Shown here one piece after another: positions 19,821-31,481 of a stretch of DNA of 64,000 bases. The notes under the pieces are model-generated. The model was not told the origin of the DNA. It worked only from the letters and a program-made list of their open reading frames with translations, and did no database searches. Numbering within the stretch: position 1 is the stretch's first letter; each line of letters opens with the position of its first letter. Made by a program: the position numbers and the translations under genes. Source of the DNA: Areca catechu (taxonomy: Eukaryota; Streptophyta; Magnoliopsida; Arecales; Arecaceae); NCBI GenBank assembly GCA_021397845.1, contig CM038050.1:112767891-112831890 (forward strand), in the 5' to 3' direction.

Positions 19821-22040
19821 TGTAAGTAAAACAGGGGGTTGCAAGTGCCCACACTAAGCATGCAATAGCACCGGGAGTAGGTATGTATTTTAAAACATTT
19901 TTAAAATTACAGTAGAAAAACCTACTCCGCGCGAGATCTAACATATTCTGGATGCATGTATAGGCAAAAGAAGTCATGAACAAGGGCATACAATATTTAT
20001 AAACAGTTTGGTAAACATAGATCTAGACATGCATGAAAAAATATAAACACAAATATTACCTTATTCCTGCTTGGAATAAAGCAGGGATAACTCTGGAATA
20101 GCTGGGATAATAGGAATAACTTTATTCCTGTCTTCTTCTTCCAGCAAGCTTTTGAACGTTGTTTCTTCTTCTCTCCAACAGCAGCAATGGCCAACCACAA
20201 ATGGCCAATCCTTGGTCTCTTCTTAGGAAACAACAACAAGGTATCTTCTTGCTTCAATGGAGAGGTAGATGTTGCTTCAAAGTGAGCCTTTGGATGGATC
20301 ATTCTCTTCCTCTTTTGCTGCAACAATAGAGATTCCTGTAACCAAAAATAGTAGCAAACAAAACAAAACCAGCAGCTTTGAAAGGTTGATCCGGCTCTTA
20401 GGTGTTCAAGGGAACACCCTCTAGAGGGGGGACACGCCTGGGGCTCCTCTGAACTGCCTTCTCGCATGATGCTAGTCACCGGAAGGTCTTGAAATGGTGA
20501 GGGAAGGAAAAGGAACAGAACACTCTATTCTGTGGTTCTGTTTTCTCCAAAACAAATCTATCCTCCACCAATTTGAGCACCAACAATAACAGGGGATTAT
20601 GGAATTTTTCCTCTCCCAATCACTCAACTAAACCCAACCCCAATATCACTGGTTAAAGGAATGGTTGAAGCTCTTCTAGGAAGACGACGCCCAGAAATTT
20701 TCAGCGCCGTTATATTCAGCGTGAACAATTAAAACCATGGTTTAGAAGCTGAAGAGATTAGCTGGGAATACAATCAGCCACCACATTTTAGAATGAATGG
20801 ATTTTGTTTTTAACCAAGCAATGAAGGCCTTAACGTGGAGGTTTAAATCTGGCTAAAAACTGATGGAAAATGGGAGAGGAAAAGATGCTTCAAATGCCCT
20901 ATTCGCCCAACCCAAATGACCCTGTGGATGGGTTTAAATCGGTTCACAACCGGTTCAAAAAATCCCAACAGGTTCAATATATTAATTATATCAAAATCTA
21001 ATAAATAAGAGGCTTGGTCAAGTCCTAGTCACCCGGAAACAATTTCTGGAGGACCCGAACAAAAAACTGATCGACCCAAAATCGGGTCAGTCCAATGTGT
21101 GCTCAATCAAACCATTACCGAAATGATTCCTAATCATTAATCGGTACCTGGATCAGGAAGAGATCCTCTATGGCGTGTGACCTCATAGATTCAAACCATC
21201 TAGCACAAGATACCATCTAGCAATGGGTCCTAGCATCCGGATAGGTCTAAGATGCGAGAGCAATCAATCAAACCTCTGGCATACGGTTACCGTATAATTC
21301 ATCCCTTTGACCTCCAATGCTCTGGATGACCTAGGGTTAGACTGCCAACCCTAGCTGAGTCAATCCAGAACATGTCTCAACCTCGCAAGTCCAGTGACTC
21401 CTCACTAGGACTATCCCGGCCGAGGATTTGCTTAATTGAGACAATGCGAGACATTCAATCCAAACTATTTGGATAGGTCAATTCCATCTTGGTCCACCAC
21501 TGCTCCACAAGTACTTGCTTGTATCCAGAAACCTTCCGTCACCGGATTAGAAATCCGGGTAGCCCGGCACCAAAGCACACGGAGTTGCTTGCAAGCTACC
21601 ATGATGACCTCAGGTCTGAGAGACACATATATCCATATCCAATCGTAAGTATCCCTTTGGCAGAAAGGGGCTACACGGAGACAAGTTCAATAAGATATCA
21701 TATATCCCACTTGAAGATCACATCAGTGTCACCACATTCCTTTGGTCAAGAGGACAACCAAACGATGTGAACCACAACAACCTACACTTGATACATTGCC
21801 ATCCAGTACAATGTATCCTTTGGTTGTGAACCTGGTTTAAGGACCACTCGATATATCCTCTCTATATCGAAGTCAATGTAGTCATAAGGACTTCATCATA
21901 TGAAAAAGAGTTCATTACAGGGAAAAGTCAGAATGTGATGAGCTACCAAAATAATATTTATTAATTCATACAAAGAGTACAATACTCAATTCAACCGCCT
22001 ACAACTTAGGCGATTGGCTTTGGGATACAAATTCCCAACA
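19821..22040 (-). repeat. LTR of copia C
   Basis: 2220 bp, TGTTGGGAATTTGTATCCC at the minus-strand start (22040) and ...CTTACA at its end (19821). The polypurine tract is on one side and the primer site on the other. It aligns with the LTR of fragment E from 60877. No gene is inside; the ORFs are short and not conserved. Confidence 0.8.
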
Positions 22041-22049
22041 ACTCCCACT

Positions 22050-22785
22050 TATACTAAAGCCAATCAGAATAGTATCTAATACCCATTTTCCTTTTACAAA
22101 AGTCAAACTCTTTTATTCCGAGGGCTTTAGTAAAAATGTTGACAATATTTTCCTTTCCATTGATCTTCATAAGATTGATGTCACCTCGTTCTACGATCTC
22201 TCGTACGAGGTGGTAGCGGTGAAGAATATGCTTGGTGCTGTGATGAGCTTTCGGCTCCTTAGCTTAAGCAATGGCTCCAATGCTATCACAATACACTGAA
22301 ACAGGACTATCTAGGGAAGATGCCACCCCTAGCTCTCCAAGGAACTCCCACAACCACATGGCTTCCTTCGCTACATCTGATGCTGCAAGGTACTCTGCCT
22401 CGCATACCGAGTCTGCAACTATCGCATGCTTGGAACTTTTCCAGCAAATCGCTCCTCCATTTAGGGTAAATACAAACCCTGACACACTCTTGCTATCATC
22501 TCTGTCTGATTGAAAACTGGAGTCAGTATATCTCACAAGTTTCAAGTCAGATTCTCATAAATTAGCCATTGGTCTTTAGTATTTCTCAAATACTTCAGGA
22601 TGGACTTAACCACCTTCCAATGCGCCTCACCTGGGTCAGACTGGTATCTGCTCACTACTCCTAGTGAGTATGCCATGTCTGGTCTTGTACATGTCATAGC
22701 ATACATGATAGAGCCTACAGTAGAAGCATAAGGTACTCTACTATACGCTCTCTTTTCTCAGGAGTTTTCGCACAATCCTTCATAA
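22050..22785 (-). pseudogene. RT C-terminus and RNase H of copia C
   Basis: Minus strand: 'VPYASTVGSIMYAMTCTRPD' (about 22740-22680), a block around 'SDPGEAHWKVVKSILKYLR', then 'LVRYTDSSFQSDRDDSKSVSGFVFTLNGGAICWKSSKH' and 'ADSVCEAEYLAASDVAKEAMWLWEFLGEL', ending 'YCDSIGAIA' at 22264. RNase H acidic residues are present. A frameshift near 22550 and truncation at 22785 are evident. It is closest in type to elements D and E (Tork-like). Confidence 0.8.
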
Positions 22786-22789
22786 AAGA

Positions 22790-24434
22790 TTTTCTATTTA
22801 AATTCTTAGGTACATACATTGTAGCTTTAGAAATGGATATAGAAGGATTAGATATAAAAGCTTCTTAAGATATTGATTTTGGAATATAAGCTTTTGGTGT
22901 CATAAAAGTAGTAGCGGAAATTCCATTTGAAATTGAAGAATTGAAACCAATTCCAGCTTTATTTCCAGAAATTCTTTGACCTTTTAAAATTAACTCAAGA
23001 TTACTTGAAGATAAGGTTAGTTTTTCAACCAGTGGCTTGAGTATTTCAACCTCCTTTTTCAAGTCATTATTTTTAACAGTTAAAGCTTTGTTCTTGTCAA
23101 GATATGCATTGTTTTCAGTTTCCAAAGCTTTGTATTTTTCAAAAAAGACATAAATTTTTTTGCAATAGATTATTCTTTTCTGAAATATCTTCTTTCTCCT
23201 TTTGTAAAAAATCATTGATATTCTTTAAAGCTCTTATCTTTATTCTAGCCTTTTTGAATTCATATAGTAGATCATGAAAAGTAGAATTTAATTCATCAAA
23301 AATAAATTCTAATTGAGGTTCGGGGGATGTTACCTCGTCTTCGAGATCCATTAGACATAAGTTAGCATTTTTCATGGTCTCTTCTTCTTCAGATGAAGTC
23401 GACTCCTCGCTGTCGCTCCATGTAGCAACCATAGCTTTCTTTTTCTTCTTCTTGAAAGATTTCTTTAACAAAGGATAGTCGGGATGAATGTATCTTGGTT
23501 TCTTATATTCATAGCATGTGGGCATCTATTCTTTATCTTTTTCTCTATCCTTGTCCTTGTCCTTGGAGTGCTCACCTCGTTTATCGAATTTTCTATAATA
23601 TCTTCTTTTCTTCTTTCCCATAAACCTTCTAAATCTCCTCATGACCATAGCAATATCTTTATCTTCTAGATCATCTTCGGAGGAGGTGCAGTCATCTTCC
23701 AATTTCTCATCTTTCTTTGAATCCAATGCAGCTTTAAAGGCTATTGTTTTCTTCTTCTTCTGATCATCATCAGTCCTATGCTGCTTGGCTAATTTATGTG
23801 TGATGAGTGAACCCATTAATTCATCCAGAGGTAAGGTGTTTAGATCTTTTACTTCCTGGATGGTAGTCACTTTGGGGTCCAACTTGTTTGGAAGTGATCT
23901 GAGAATCTTCTATGCTAAATCAGCATTTGAATAAACCCTGCCAAGACTTTTCAAACCATTAATAATATATGTAAAGCGAGTAAATATGGCAGAGATAGTT
24001 TTAGTTGGTTCCATTTTGAAAAGTTCATAATTGTGTACAAGAAGATTAATTTTCGAAGTCTTTACTTGGAAAGCTCCTTCATGGGTCACTTTGAGTTTGT
24101 CCTAAATTTTCTTTGCAGAAGAGCAAGTGGAAACTCGATTGAACTCGTTAGCATCCAAAGCACAGTATAATAGATTCATGGCTTTGGCATTTAATTCCCC
24201 CATCTTCATGTCGTGTTCATCCCAGTTTTCTTCAGGCTTTGGGACATCCACACCATTAATTTTGATCATGGAAATATGTGGTCCTTTTAGAATGACCTTC
24301 CATAATAAAAAATCGATAGCTTGAATATAAATTTTCATTCAAGCTTTCTAATAGGAATAATTTATGCTCATGAAGAGTAGAGGTCCATTAGTAGATTGGC
24401 CTTCGGCCAAAGATGTACTCATGGGATGAGCCAT
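22790..24434 (-). pseudogene. gag of SIRE element B1
   Basis: ATG at 24434, 33 bp inside the PBS. The capsid part has 'KMGELNAKAMNLLYCALDANEFNRVSTCSSAKKI' and 'DPKVTTIQEVKDLNTLPLDELMGSLITHKL'. Then come a Lys-rich region, a zinc knuckle, an acidic Ser/Glu stretch and a coiled coil ('ALKNINDFLQKEKEDISEKN'). The zinc knuckle has lost two cysteines and the histidine to Tyr ('CYEYKKPRYIHPDYP'), by TGY-to-TAY-type changes. Several stops. It would package element RNA. Confidence 0.85.
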
Positions 24435-24466
24435 CAATCTTTACTTTAAATATATTCAGAGACATT

Positions 24467-24478
24467 GCTCTAATACCA
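24467..24478 (-). promoter_or_regulatory. Primer binding site of B1
   Basis: Minus-strand TGGTATTAGAGC, one C-to-T change from the tRNA-Met-complementary TGGTATCAGAGC. It lies 2 bp inside the 5' LTR. Confidence 0.85.
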
Positions 24479-24480
24479 GT

Positions 24481-26158
24481 TGTTACCCAGGCAGCTTTTC
24501 TAAGAGGGGGGTGAATTCGGAATGTAAAAAGTTTAAGCAATTATGTGCTCTTTGAAAATCCCTTAAAGTGTTAAGTGCTATGATTGAAATAATTAAAAGC
24601 AGAAGCAAGATATAAAAAGAATGCACAACATAAATATAGGAAATTTTATAGTGGTTCAGAGCAACCCAGCTTCTACATCCATTACCCAAGACTATCACTT
24701 AGGATTTCCACTATATCTCCCACTGGAATAGAGTGGATTGTTTTAAAAGGCTCACAATCCAAACCTCTACACTTTGGTTTTTAATCCGGGCTCACCAAAG
24801 AAATCCAAGACTTGGTTTTAATAGGATCACCAAGAACCCAACACTTGGTTTTAACAGGATCACCAAGAACTTAACCCTTGGTTTTAACACAGGCTAACTA
24901 AGAACCTATTTGGTTTTTAAACTAGGCTCACCAATAACCCAACAATTCTTAAAGAATTGCAAAGAGAAAGCAACAGAATGATAAACAAATTTTGTCAGAT
25001 GGTTGCCGATGCAGCTCAAGAGAAGCCCAATTGATTGCACTTCAATACACTTGGTTGGCTTCTTCAACTTCTTCGATAAATGCTTCAAGCTTCAGAGTTG
25101 GTGAAAACTTGAAGACTATCTTGAATGATCTTCTGTAATCTCTTACTCACAAGCTCAAGTAAGCATTAAATATTCATTCCCTTTTTTTAAAAGTAGTTTA
25201 AATCCCTCAAATATATAGTCTTATACTCTTCTCAGATGATTTTAGTCATTATAGACCATTGGGATGTGATATTTGACCGTTGGAGCACTTTTTGGATTCA
25301 AATTTCAAGTTCTGGAACTAGCTATTATAGGCCTGAAATCGATCTTCGAGTTAGCTCAGATGTACTCGAGTCGACTCGGATCCATAGAGTAGTTCTGGTC
25401 CAGTCGGCTCTCTTCAATTGAGTTGGCTAGGTTTCTCATTAGCTTGATTCCTTACTCTGAAAGAGTCAGCTCGCCTTACTTCGAGTCAGCTCGTATTCAC
25501 AAGCATTTAGAATCCAGTCTGGAAGAGTCGGCTCTTTCTTATTAGAGTCGGCTCGGTTGGCTGTTCACTCAGAATTCTTTTTCTGGACTCTAGAGGAGTC
25601 TGCTCGAACTTCTGAAGGGTCAACTTGGATGTTTGACTGAATGATAGAGTCAGCTCGGACTTCCTTTAGGTCGGCTCGCCTATCTAATTCAGGAAGTGGT
25701 ACTCTGGACAAGTCGCTTGGGTCCCTTAGAGTCGGCTCAGATATCTACGTGCCAGAAATCTTTATGCATGCCATGTGCTAGAGTCGGCTCTTTTCTCTTC
25801 GAGTCGGCTCGGATGAATTCTATAATGAATTATCATTTTTTTCTCCAGAAATCATCCAGCAAGTCTTCAAAGTCTCAAGATGCCTTCAAACTCTTCTAAC
25901 TATATTTCTTAGGAATTTTAAGCTTGAAACACATCTAGAAGTAACCCATTTTCATGATTTTTACTTAACCTTTTCTTTGGATTCTTCTTTACATGAATCA
26001 CTTACAACACAACTCATTTCAAAAATTGAGGATGTAGAAGTTGTAATTGAGCATTAGAATCATCGTACAAAAACTTGTAACACACTTGAAGAGTTGTTAG
26101 TAAAATAAATGGATGCTCCAATATTTGGTTATTATCAAAATCACTTATGGGGTCAACA
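24481..26158 (-). repeat. 5' LTR of B1
   Basis: 1678 bp, TGTTACCCAG...GGGTCAACA, paired with 12797-14445 and highly similar. TATA box at about 25205-25217 (minus). The motif array is at 25340-25820. The target duplication CTAAT follows at 26159. Confidence 0.9.
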
Positions 26159-26163
26159 CTAAT

Positions 26164-27297
26164 CAAAACCCCTTGGTTTTTACTCAAGGCTAATCAAAAA
26201 CCTAGTTGATTTCTTACTCTAGGCTCACCAACAACCTTGTTGGTTTTCACACAAGGTTAACAAATAACCTCAGTACCAATTTCAATCTCCTTGGAACTGG
26301 AAACAACAAAATAACATAAGTACAATATAAGAATACAAAAAGCTTTATCAAAAAGCAAATAAACTCGATGAAGCTCCTGAATGTGGTTGAAAGGCTTTGT
26401 CTTCAAGTTGTTGAAGTCTCAATCAATGCTTAAAGATGTGGACTTGAAAGCTTTTTCTAAACTCAGTCTACTTGAAGGCTTAAATCTCTCAAGGTATTGG
26501 ATGCTTGAAGATTTTCAATGGATGCTCTCATCAATATTTTCAAAGTCTCTGTCCCTCTTGTGTTTGATGGTATTTTAATGCCTTTCCAATCCCTAAAAAT
26601 CTAATTATAGCTATTGGAGAGGAGAAACTAGCTATTAGACACGAAACAAAAAAGTTCTGCACTTCAAAAACTAGCCATTACTATGATGTCAAACCTGCAA
26701 GTGTCGATACTTTAGACCATAAGTCGACACATGAGTCAACACTTGAGTCGATACTAGGTCAGGTATGCCTTCCGAAGCTCTCTGGAATGCATGGTGCATC
26801 GACATTTCTTCTGGTGGTCGATACTTGAGTCGACACTTTATCTTCATGAGTCGATACTTGGCCAAAAACTTGAAATAAACATATTCTGTATCCTGTTTGG
26901 TCTCAGGCCTTGAGTCGACACATGAGTTGATACTTGAGTCGACACTTGGCTGTTCATGAGTCGACACTTTTATGTGCTGGCTGAAATATTTTTTGCATAT
27001 CAGCTCAATCCTCTGTGAGTCGACACCTGAGTTGGTACTTGAATGGCACAGTGCTGAAACTTATCCAAACTGAGATTTTGAGCTCTTCAAAGTCTTTCTT
27101 ATGTTCCAAAGTCCATGTAACTTGAAAATTTATGACCTTAATTGACTTCTTCAACTGGATGACAAGCATTTTGATCTTACAATACAAACCGACCTTGATG
27201 AGTACCTAAATCTGATAAATACACTTGCAACACACAATTAGTACTCATATATACTTAAATTTTTTGTTGTTCATCAAACTCAAGACAGGAGTCAATA
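26164..27297 (-). mobile_element. 3' LTR of SIRE-type copia A0, right part
   Basis: Continues the LTR interrupted at 12796: the 'CTAATCAAAACC...TTGGTTTTTACTCAAGGC' series of repeats matches other SIRE LTRs. It ends GTCAATA (27297), adjoining a polypurine tract (minus TCAAAAAGGGGGAGAT). In place of the GAGTCGGCTCGG array it carries GAGTCGACACTTGAGTCGATACT-type repeats at 26700-27030. It is older and more diverged than B1. Confidence 0.75.
26700..27030. repeat. Variant motif array GAGTCGA(C/T)AC in A0 LTR
   Basis: About ten copies of TGAGTCGA(C/T)AC(T/A)T, some head to tail (26722-26760, 26820-26860, 26915-26970). They occupy the LTR position where B1, B2 and B3 have GAGTCGGCTCGG motifs. The first half, GAGTCG, is shared; the second half has changed from CTCGG to ACACT. 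Confidence 0.6.
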
Positions 27298-28559
27298 ATC
27301 TCCCCCTTTTTGATGATGACAAAACCTTTAAGTATATAAATATGGTAAGTTCAAAAGATTAGCATAAGTATAAGAGCAATTGGCTATAAGTATCAAAGTA
27401 ATGTTGTAATGACTATCATAGAGCAAAGTTTCATCATTTAGCATGTAACTTGAATAAATTCAGTTCATATATCTATATTGATACTTAACCTAGCATATGA
27501 AATCTAGGGTAACAATGTATCGAACATATCCATATATAACAGTGGAATGATCATTATCTTCAATTAGAGAAAAATGAATAGCAATAATGCATAGTCAGAG
27601 AAAATGCAATGATGTATCAAAATTTTACATAACCAGAGTTGATTGAACATTAGTTTCAATCAGAGCAAGATAGATAATAATCATACATAGTCAGAGCAAA
27701 TTGGTTTTGAAAAAATATCAAAGCACTGAATTTCAACTATATCAAGGCAATAGAAAATCATAAAACTATGTAATATTAAAGCAAGTTTGAAATTGAGTAT
27801 CAAAACTGAAATTGAATAATTTTTTTTTGAGAATGAGTATCAAAGTGATAAAATTTACTATTCAAAGATTTTCAAAGCAAAATGGTTTTGAGAAAAGCAT
27901 GTACATAGCTAAAACATATTTAAAAGAATGAGTATCAGAGCAAAATCAAGTTTGAAATAAAATGAGAGTGTTAGAGCAAACTCTTTAAGAAAAAAAAGAG
28001 TATCAGAGCAAATAATGTAAAGATAGAGCTCCCCCTCAATACATGATCTGAAAATATTTTTCAAACTTTTCAAATATGACTCACATGTATTAGCATTTTT
28101 CAAAAATATCTTCAAAAAGCTTAGAAATTCTTCTCTTTGATATTTTCTCCCCCTTACTCATTTTTCCTTCTATGTTTTTACTTATTACATTCTTCTCTCC
28201 CCTTTTGTACTTTCTTCGATACCACATCTACCATAATTTTTTTCCTTTTATCATCATAAAAAAGGTGAGAGACAATACAAAGTAGAGAAATAAGTAACAA
28301 ACCTTTCCTTCAAGATAGGGATAAAGTGGAAAGAACAGTAAGAAGAGTATCAAAAGCAATACAAGTAAAGAATAAAGCATGAACACACAAGTGAAAAATA
28401 CTGAAAGTATCATTATATATAACTCCAAAACATTTGAGATACAGAACAAAATGTACTCTAAGAGAGTATCACTGAAATAAGCAAGTAATACACTGATACA
28501 AACATACATCCTAAGTCTGATACACTGATACAAATGAAACACATGTAGAACAAAACATA
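27298..28559 (-). other. A0 3' spacer with PBS-complementary boxes
   Basis: AT-rich region between the envelope-like ORF and 3' LTR. GTATCAGAGC occurs exactly at 27932-27941 and 28000-28009. Variants include 27368 (GTATAAGAGC), 27390 (GTATCAAAGT) and others such as TCAGAGCAA at about 27595 and 27690. There are T-rich and pyrimidine-rich tracts at 28140-28260. No gene is recognised. Confidence 0.55.
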
Positions 28560-29287
28560 TAACTGACTCATATACTGACCACTCCTAATGGGCTCAATCC
28601 TCATCAAAGGAAGATCCAATCTCTAGTACAATAGGTCTAGTAGTCTTAGAAGGACGAAGTCATGGCCACATGGGCTAAAGATCTGCTAATCTGGTATGGA
28701 CCGCTCTAGGAGTGTCTCCATGTCCTTGGCCTCTACCTTTGGCTTGTGCTCCCTTTGGCTCATGTTGGAGGAAAAATAGTGTCAAGAACAGGATCAGGAA
28801 ATGGGACAGGGTTAGGAATAGTATGATCAGTGTCAGAAGGTGTAATGTCAGGGTCTGGCAAAACCAATGGAGTATCAGCTGGTGTATGATCAAAAATGGA
28901 TCCAGACAAAGTGGAAATGATATGAAATCTAGAAGTATAGAAACCTAACTCTCTGGATAAGGAAGAAACAGGTAAAGGAACATAATGCACTAAAGGTGTA
29001 AAATCAGAAAAGGTAGGGGGAACCATAATAGATGGTGTATGTGAGTCAAAGTCTAGTAAGGTATCAGATGGATCAGATAGGGTGATGGTAGTGGTGGTCC
29101 GAATGGCATCAATGGAAGTATCAGAATGGTCTAAAGATAGAATAGGGGTGGATAGAATAGATGTGTCTAAAGGAACATAGTCAAAATGGCTAGAGATAGT
29201 AGAAGTATTGGGTAAGATAGGGCTCAAAAGGGCTGGACTCGAATGGACTGAAACAACCTCAGGTACCGACATGTCATCAATAATAGC
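28560..29287 (-). pseudogene. Envelope-like ORF of A0, C-terminal part
   Basis: A minus-strand open frame of 186 codons (29320-28760) is Ser/Thr/Pro/Asp-rich and low in aromatic residues. It has repeated 'SDTLLDFD', 'DHSDTS' and 'TPLVLPDPDITPSDTD' phrases, like the Ser/Pro-rich middle of the B1 ORF. The frame start runs past 29287 into B2's LTR by chance, so the true N-terminus has been cut off by B2. The following 28893-28675 frame is a frameshifted continuation. Function unknown. Confidence 0.55.
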
Positions 29288-30948
29288 TATTGACCCCTTG
29301 AGTGATTTTGATGATAACAAAATATTGGATCATGCATTTGTCTTACTAACAACTCTTCAAGTAAATTACAAGTTTTTGTAGGATAATCTTAATGCCTAAT
29401 CGCAACTCCTATAATCTTATTAAGTGTCATGAGTTATGTTGTAAATGTGTCATGTAAAGAAGAGCCCAAAGACAAATTAAAAAAATATTTATGAAAATGG
29501 GTTACTTTTAAGTGTTTTCAAGCTTAAATTCCTTAGAATCAATTGTTAGTTGAGTTGGAAAGAATCTTGAATGTTAGAATTTTACTGGATGTAATCTGGA
29601 GAGGAAATGAAAATTTTACTGAAAATCTCATCCGAGCCAACTCAAGCAAAGGGAGCTGACTCTAGTTCATGGCATGCATGAAGGATTCTGGCATGTAGAG
29701 ATCCAAGCCGACTCGTAGGAACCCAAGCTGACTTGTCTAGTGCATCATTTCCTGAATCAGACAGGCAAGCCAACCCGAAGGAAGTCCGAGCTGACTCAAC
29801 CATTCAATCGACATCCAAGTCGACCCTTCAGAGATCCGAGCCAACTCCTCTAAAGTTCATGAAAAATCAGTTCTAAGAAAACAGCCAGGCGAGCCGACTC
29901 CAATGAGAAGAGCTGACTCTTCTAGAGTACAGTTTTGAAGACCCGTGAATCTAAGTCGACTCAAATTAAGGTAAGCTGACTCATCCAGAGTAAGGAATCA
30001 AGAACATTATGAAACCGAGCCGACCTGATTGGGGCGAAGCAACTCGACCAGAACTTCTTTGAGGATTCGAGCTGACTCGAGGGATCCGAGCTAACTCGAA
30101 GATCAATTCCAAGCAGGTAATGGCTAGTTCCAGAACTTCTTTTTTGAATTTAAAAAGTGCTCCAATGGTCAAATATCATATCCCAACGGTCTACAACGAC
30201 TATATCTATCCAAGAAGAGTACATGACTCTATAAATGAGGGATTGAGACAACTTTTGAAGAGGCTAATGCTTAGTTGAACATTAAATGAGCTTGTGAGCA
30301 AGAGAGCACTAAAGAGAGCATTCAAGTCAGTCTTCAAGACTTCACCAACTCCCATCTGAAGCTTGAAACATACATTGAAGATGTTGAAGAAGCCAAAGTA
30401 TAATTAAGAAGACTTCTCTTGAGCTGCATCGGTAACCATCAGAGAACATTAGTTTTTCATCTTGTTGCTTATTTTCTTTAACTCTTTTATGAGTGTTGGG
30501 TTATTGGTGAGCTCGGTTTAAAAACAAAATAGGTTCTTTGTTAGCCCGTTCAAAACCAAGTGTAGGTTCTTGGTGATCCTGTGTAAAATCAAGTGTTGGG
30601 TTCTTGGTGATCCTTTGTAAAAGCAAGTGTTGGGTTTTTGTGAGCCCAGTTGAAAAACCAAGTTAGGTTTGGATTATGAGCTTGGTAAAACAATTTGACT
30701 GTATTTTGGTAGTGTATTAATATAGTGGAAATCCCAAATGGTATCTTAGATAGTGGACGAGAAGCGAGGTTAATCCGAACTACTATAATTTGCTGTGTTT
30801 GCATTGTGATTTTTGTATTTGCATTTGCTTCTGCCATTTATTATTTGAAACACAACACTTACCCCTAAAGTAGATTTAGAAGAGCACATAGCTGTTTAAT
30901 ATTTTAAATTCTCAATTCTCCCCCTCTTGGAAAGCCACCTGGGCAACA
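29288..30948 (+). repeat. 5' LTR of B2
   Basis: 1661 bp; the first base pair reads TATTGACC (TG to TA) against TGTTGACC in other copies; it ends GGGCAACA. The motif array (in reverse orientation, GAGCCGACTC-like) spans 29630-30100 and a TATA box, CTATAAATGAGG, is at 30230-30241. It is homologous to the reverse complement of 24481-26158. Confidence 0.85.
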
Positions 30949-30950
30949 AC

Positions 30951-30962
30951 TGGTATCAGAGC
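30951..30962 (+). promoter_or_regulatory. Primer binding site of B2
   Basis: Exact TGGTATCAGAGC, complementary to the 3' end of initiator tRNA-Met, 2 bp after the LTR. Confidence 0.95.
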
Positions 30963-31481
30963 AGAGTCTCTGAACTTAATTAGAGTAAAGATTGATGGCT
31001 TATCTCATGAGTACTTCTTTGGCCGAAGGCCAATCTACTAATAGACCTCCACTATTCACTGGCACGAATTATTCATACTAGAAAGCTAGAATGAAGATAT
31101 ACATTAATTGAATGCCAAAGCCATGAATTTACTATATTATGCTTTGGACGCAAATGAGTTCAACCAAATTTCTATTTGCTCATTTACAAAAGAATTATGG
31201 GATAAACTCGAAGTGACCTATGAAGGAACTTCCCAAGTGAAGACCTCTAAAATCAATCTTCTAGTACATAGCTATGAATTATTCAAGATGGAACAAACTG
31301 AAACTATCTCTGTCATGTTTTCATGATTTATAGATATTATTAATGGGTTGAAAAGTCTTGGCAGGGTTTACTCAAATGCAGACTTAGTACAGAAGATTCT
31401 AAGATCACTTTCGAACAAATGGGACCCCAAAGTAACTACCATCCAAGAAGCAAAAGATCCAAACACACTAACATTGGATGA

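Larger units (their letters stand above)
18125..22785 (-). mobile_element. Copia fragment C replacing B1 pol: RT/RNase H, LTR and leader
   Basis: Minus-strand order: end of RT (22785-22550), RNase H (22545-22264), polypurine tract AAGTGGGAGT, an LTR (22040-19821), a primer site, then about 1.7 kb of leader. No gag follows. So one LTR has internal sequence of the correct type on both sides. The block lies between B1 gag and B1 RNase H where about 3 kb of B1 pol should be. It has no target duplication. A rearrangement or gene-conversion-like replacement fits better than simple insertion. Confidence 0.75.
12797..26158 (-). mobile_element. SIRE-lineage Ty1/copia element B1, complete ends, minus strand
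   Basis: Bounded by LTRs at 12797-14445 and 24481-26158 and flanked by the exact 5-bp duplication CTAAT (12792-12796 and 26159-26163), so the insertion into A0's LTR is clean. In element order: 5' LTR, PBS, gag (24434 to about 22790), a foreign copia block (22785-18125), the remains of RNase H (18124-17600), a separate envelope-like ORF (17085-15136), 3' spacer, polypurine tract, 3' LTR. The SIRE assignment rests on the 'NSVALSTTEIEYVAAGSCCAQ' RNase H type and the extra ORF downstream of pol. Protease, integrase and most of RT are missing. Confidence 0.9.

Noticed and set aside
20000..20480. 160-codon minus-strand frame at 19997-20479
   Set aside because: It lies inside the LTR of C, lacks domain features and has no equivalent in the E LTR.
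28228..28542. Leu/Phe-rich minus-strand frame (104 codons) suggesting membrane segments
   Set aside because: AT- and T-rich 3' spacer of A0; composition alone explains the hydrophobicity and no counterpart is seen in B1 or B3.
30951..30962. TGGTATCAGAGC as part of a tRNA gene
   Set aside because: It is a primer binding site next to an LTR; no tRNA arms are present here or at 46062, 43140, 24467 or 19807.
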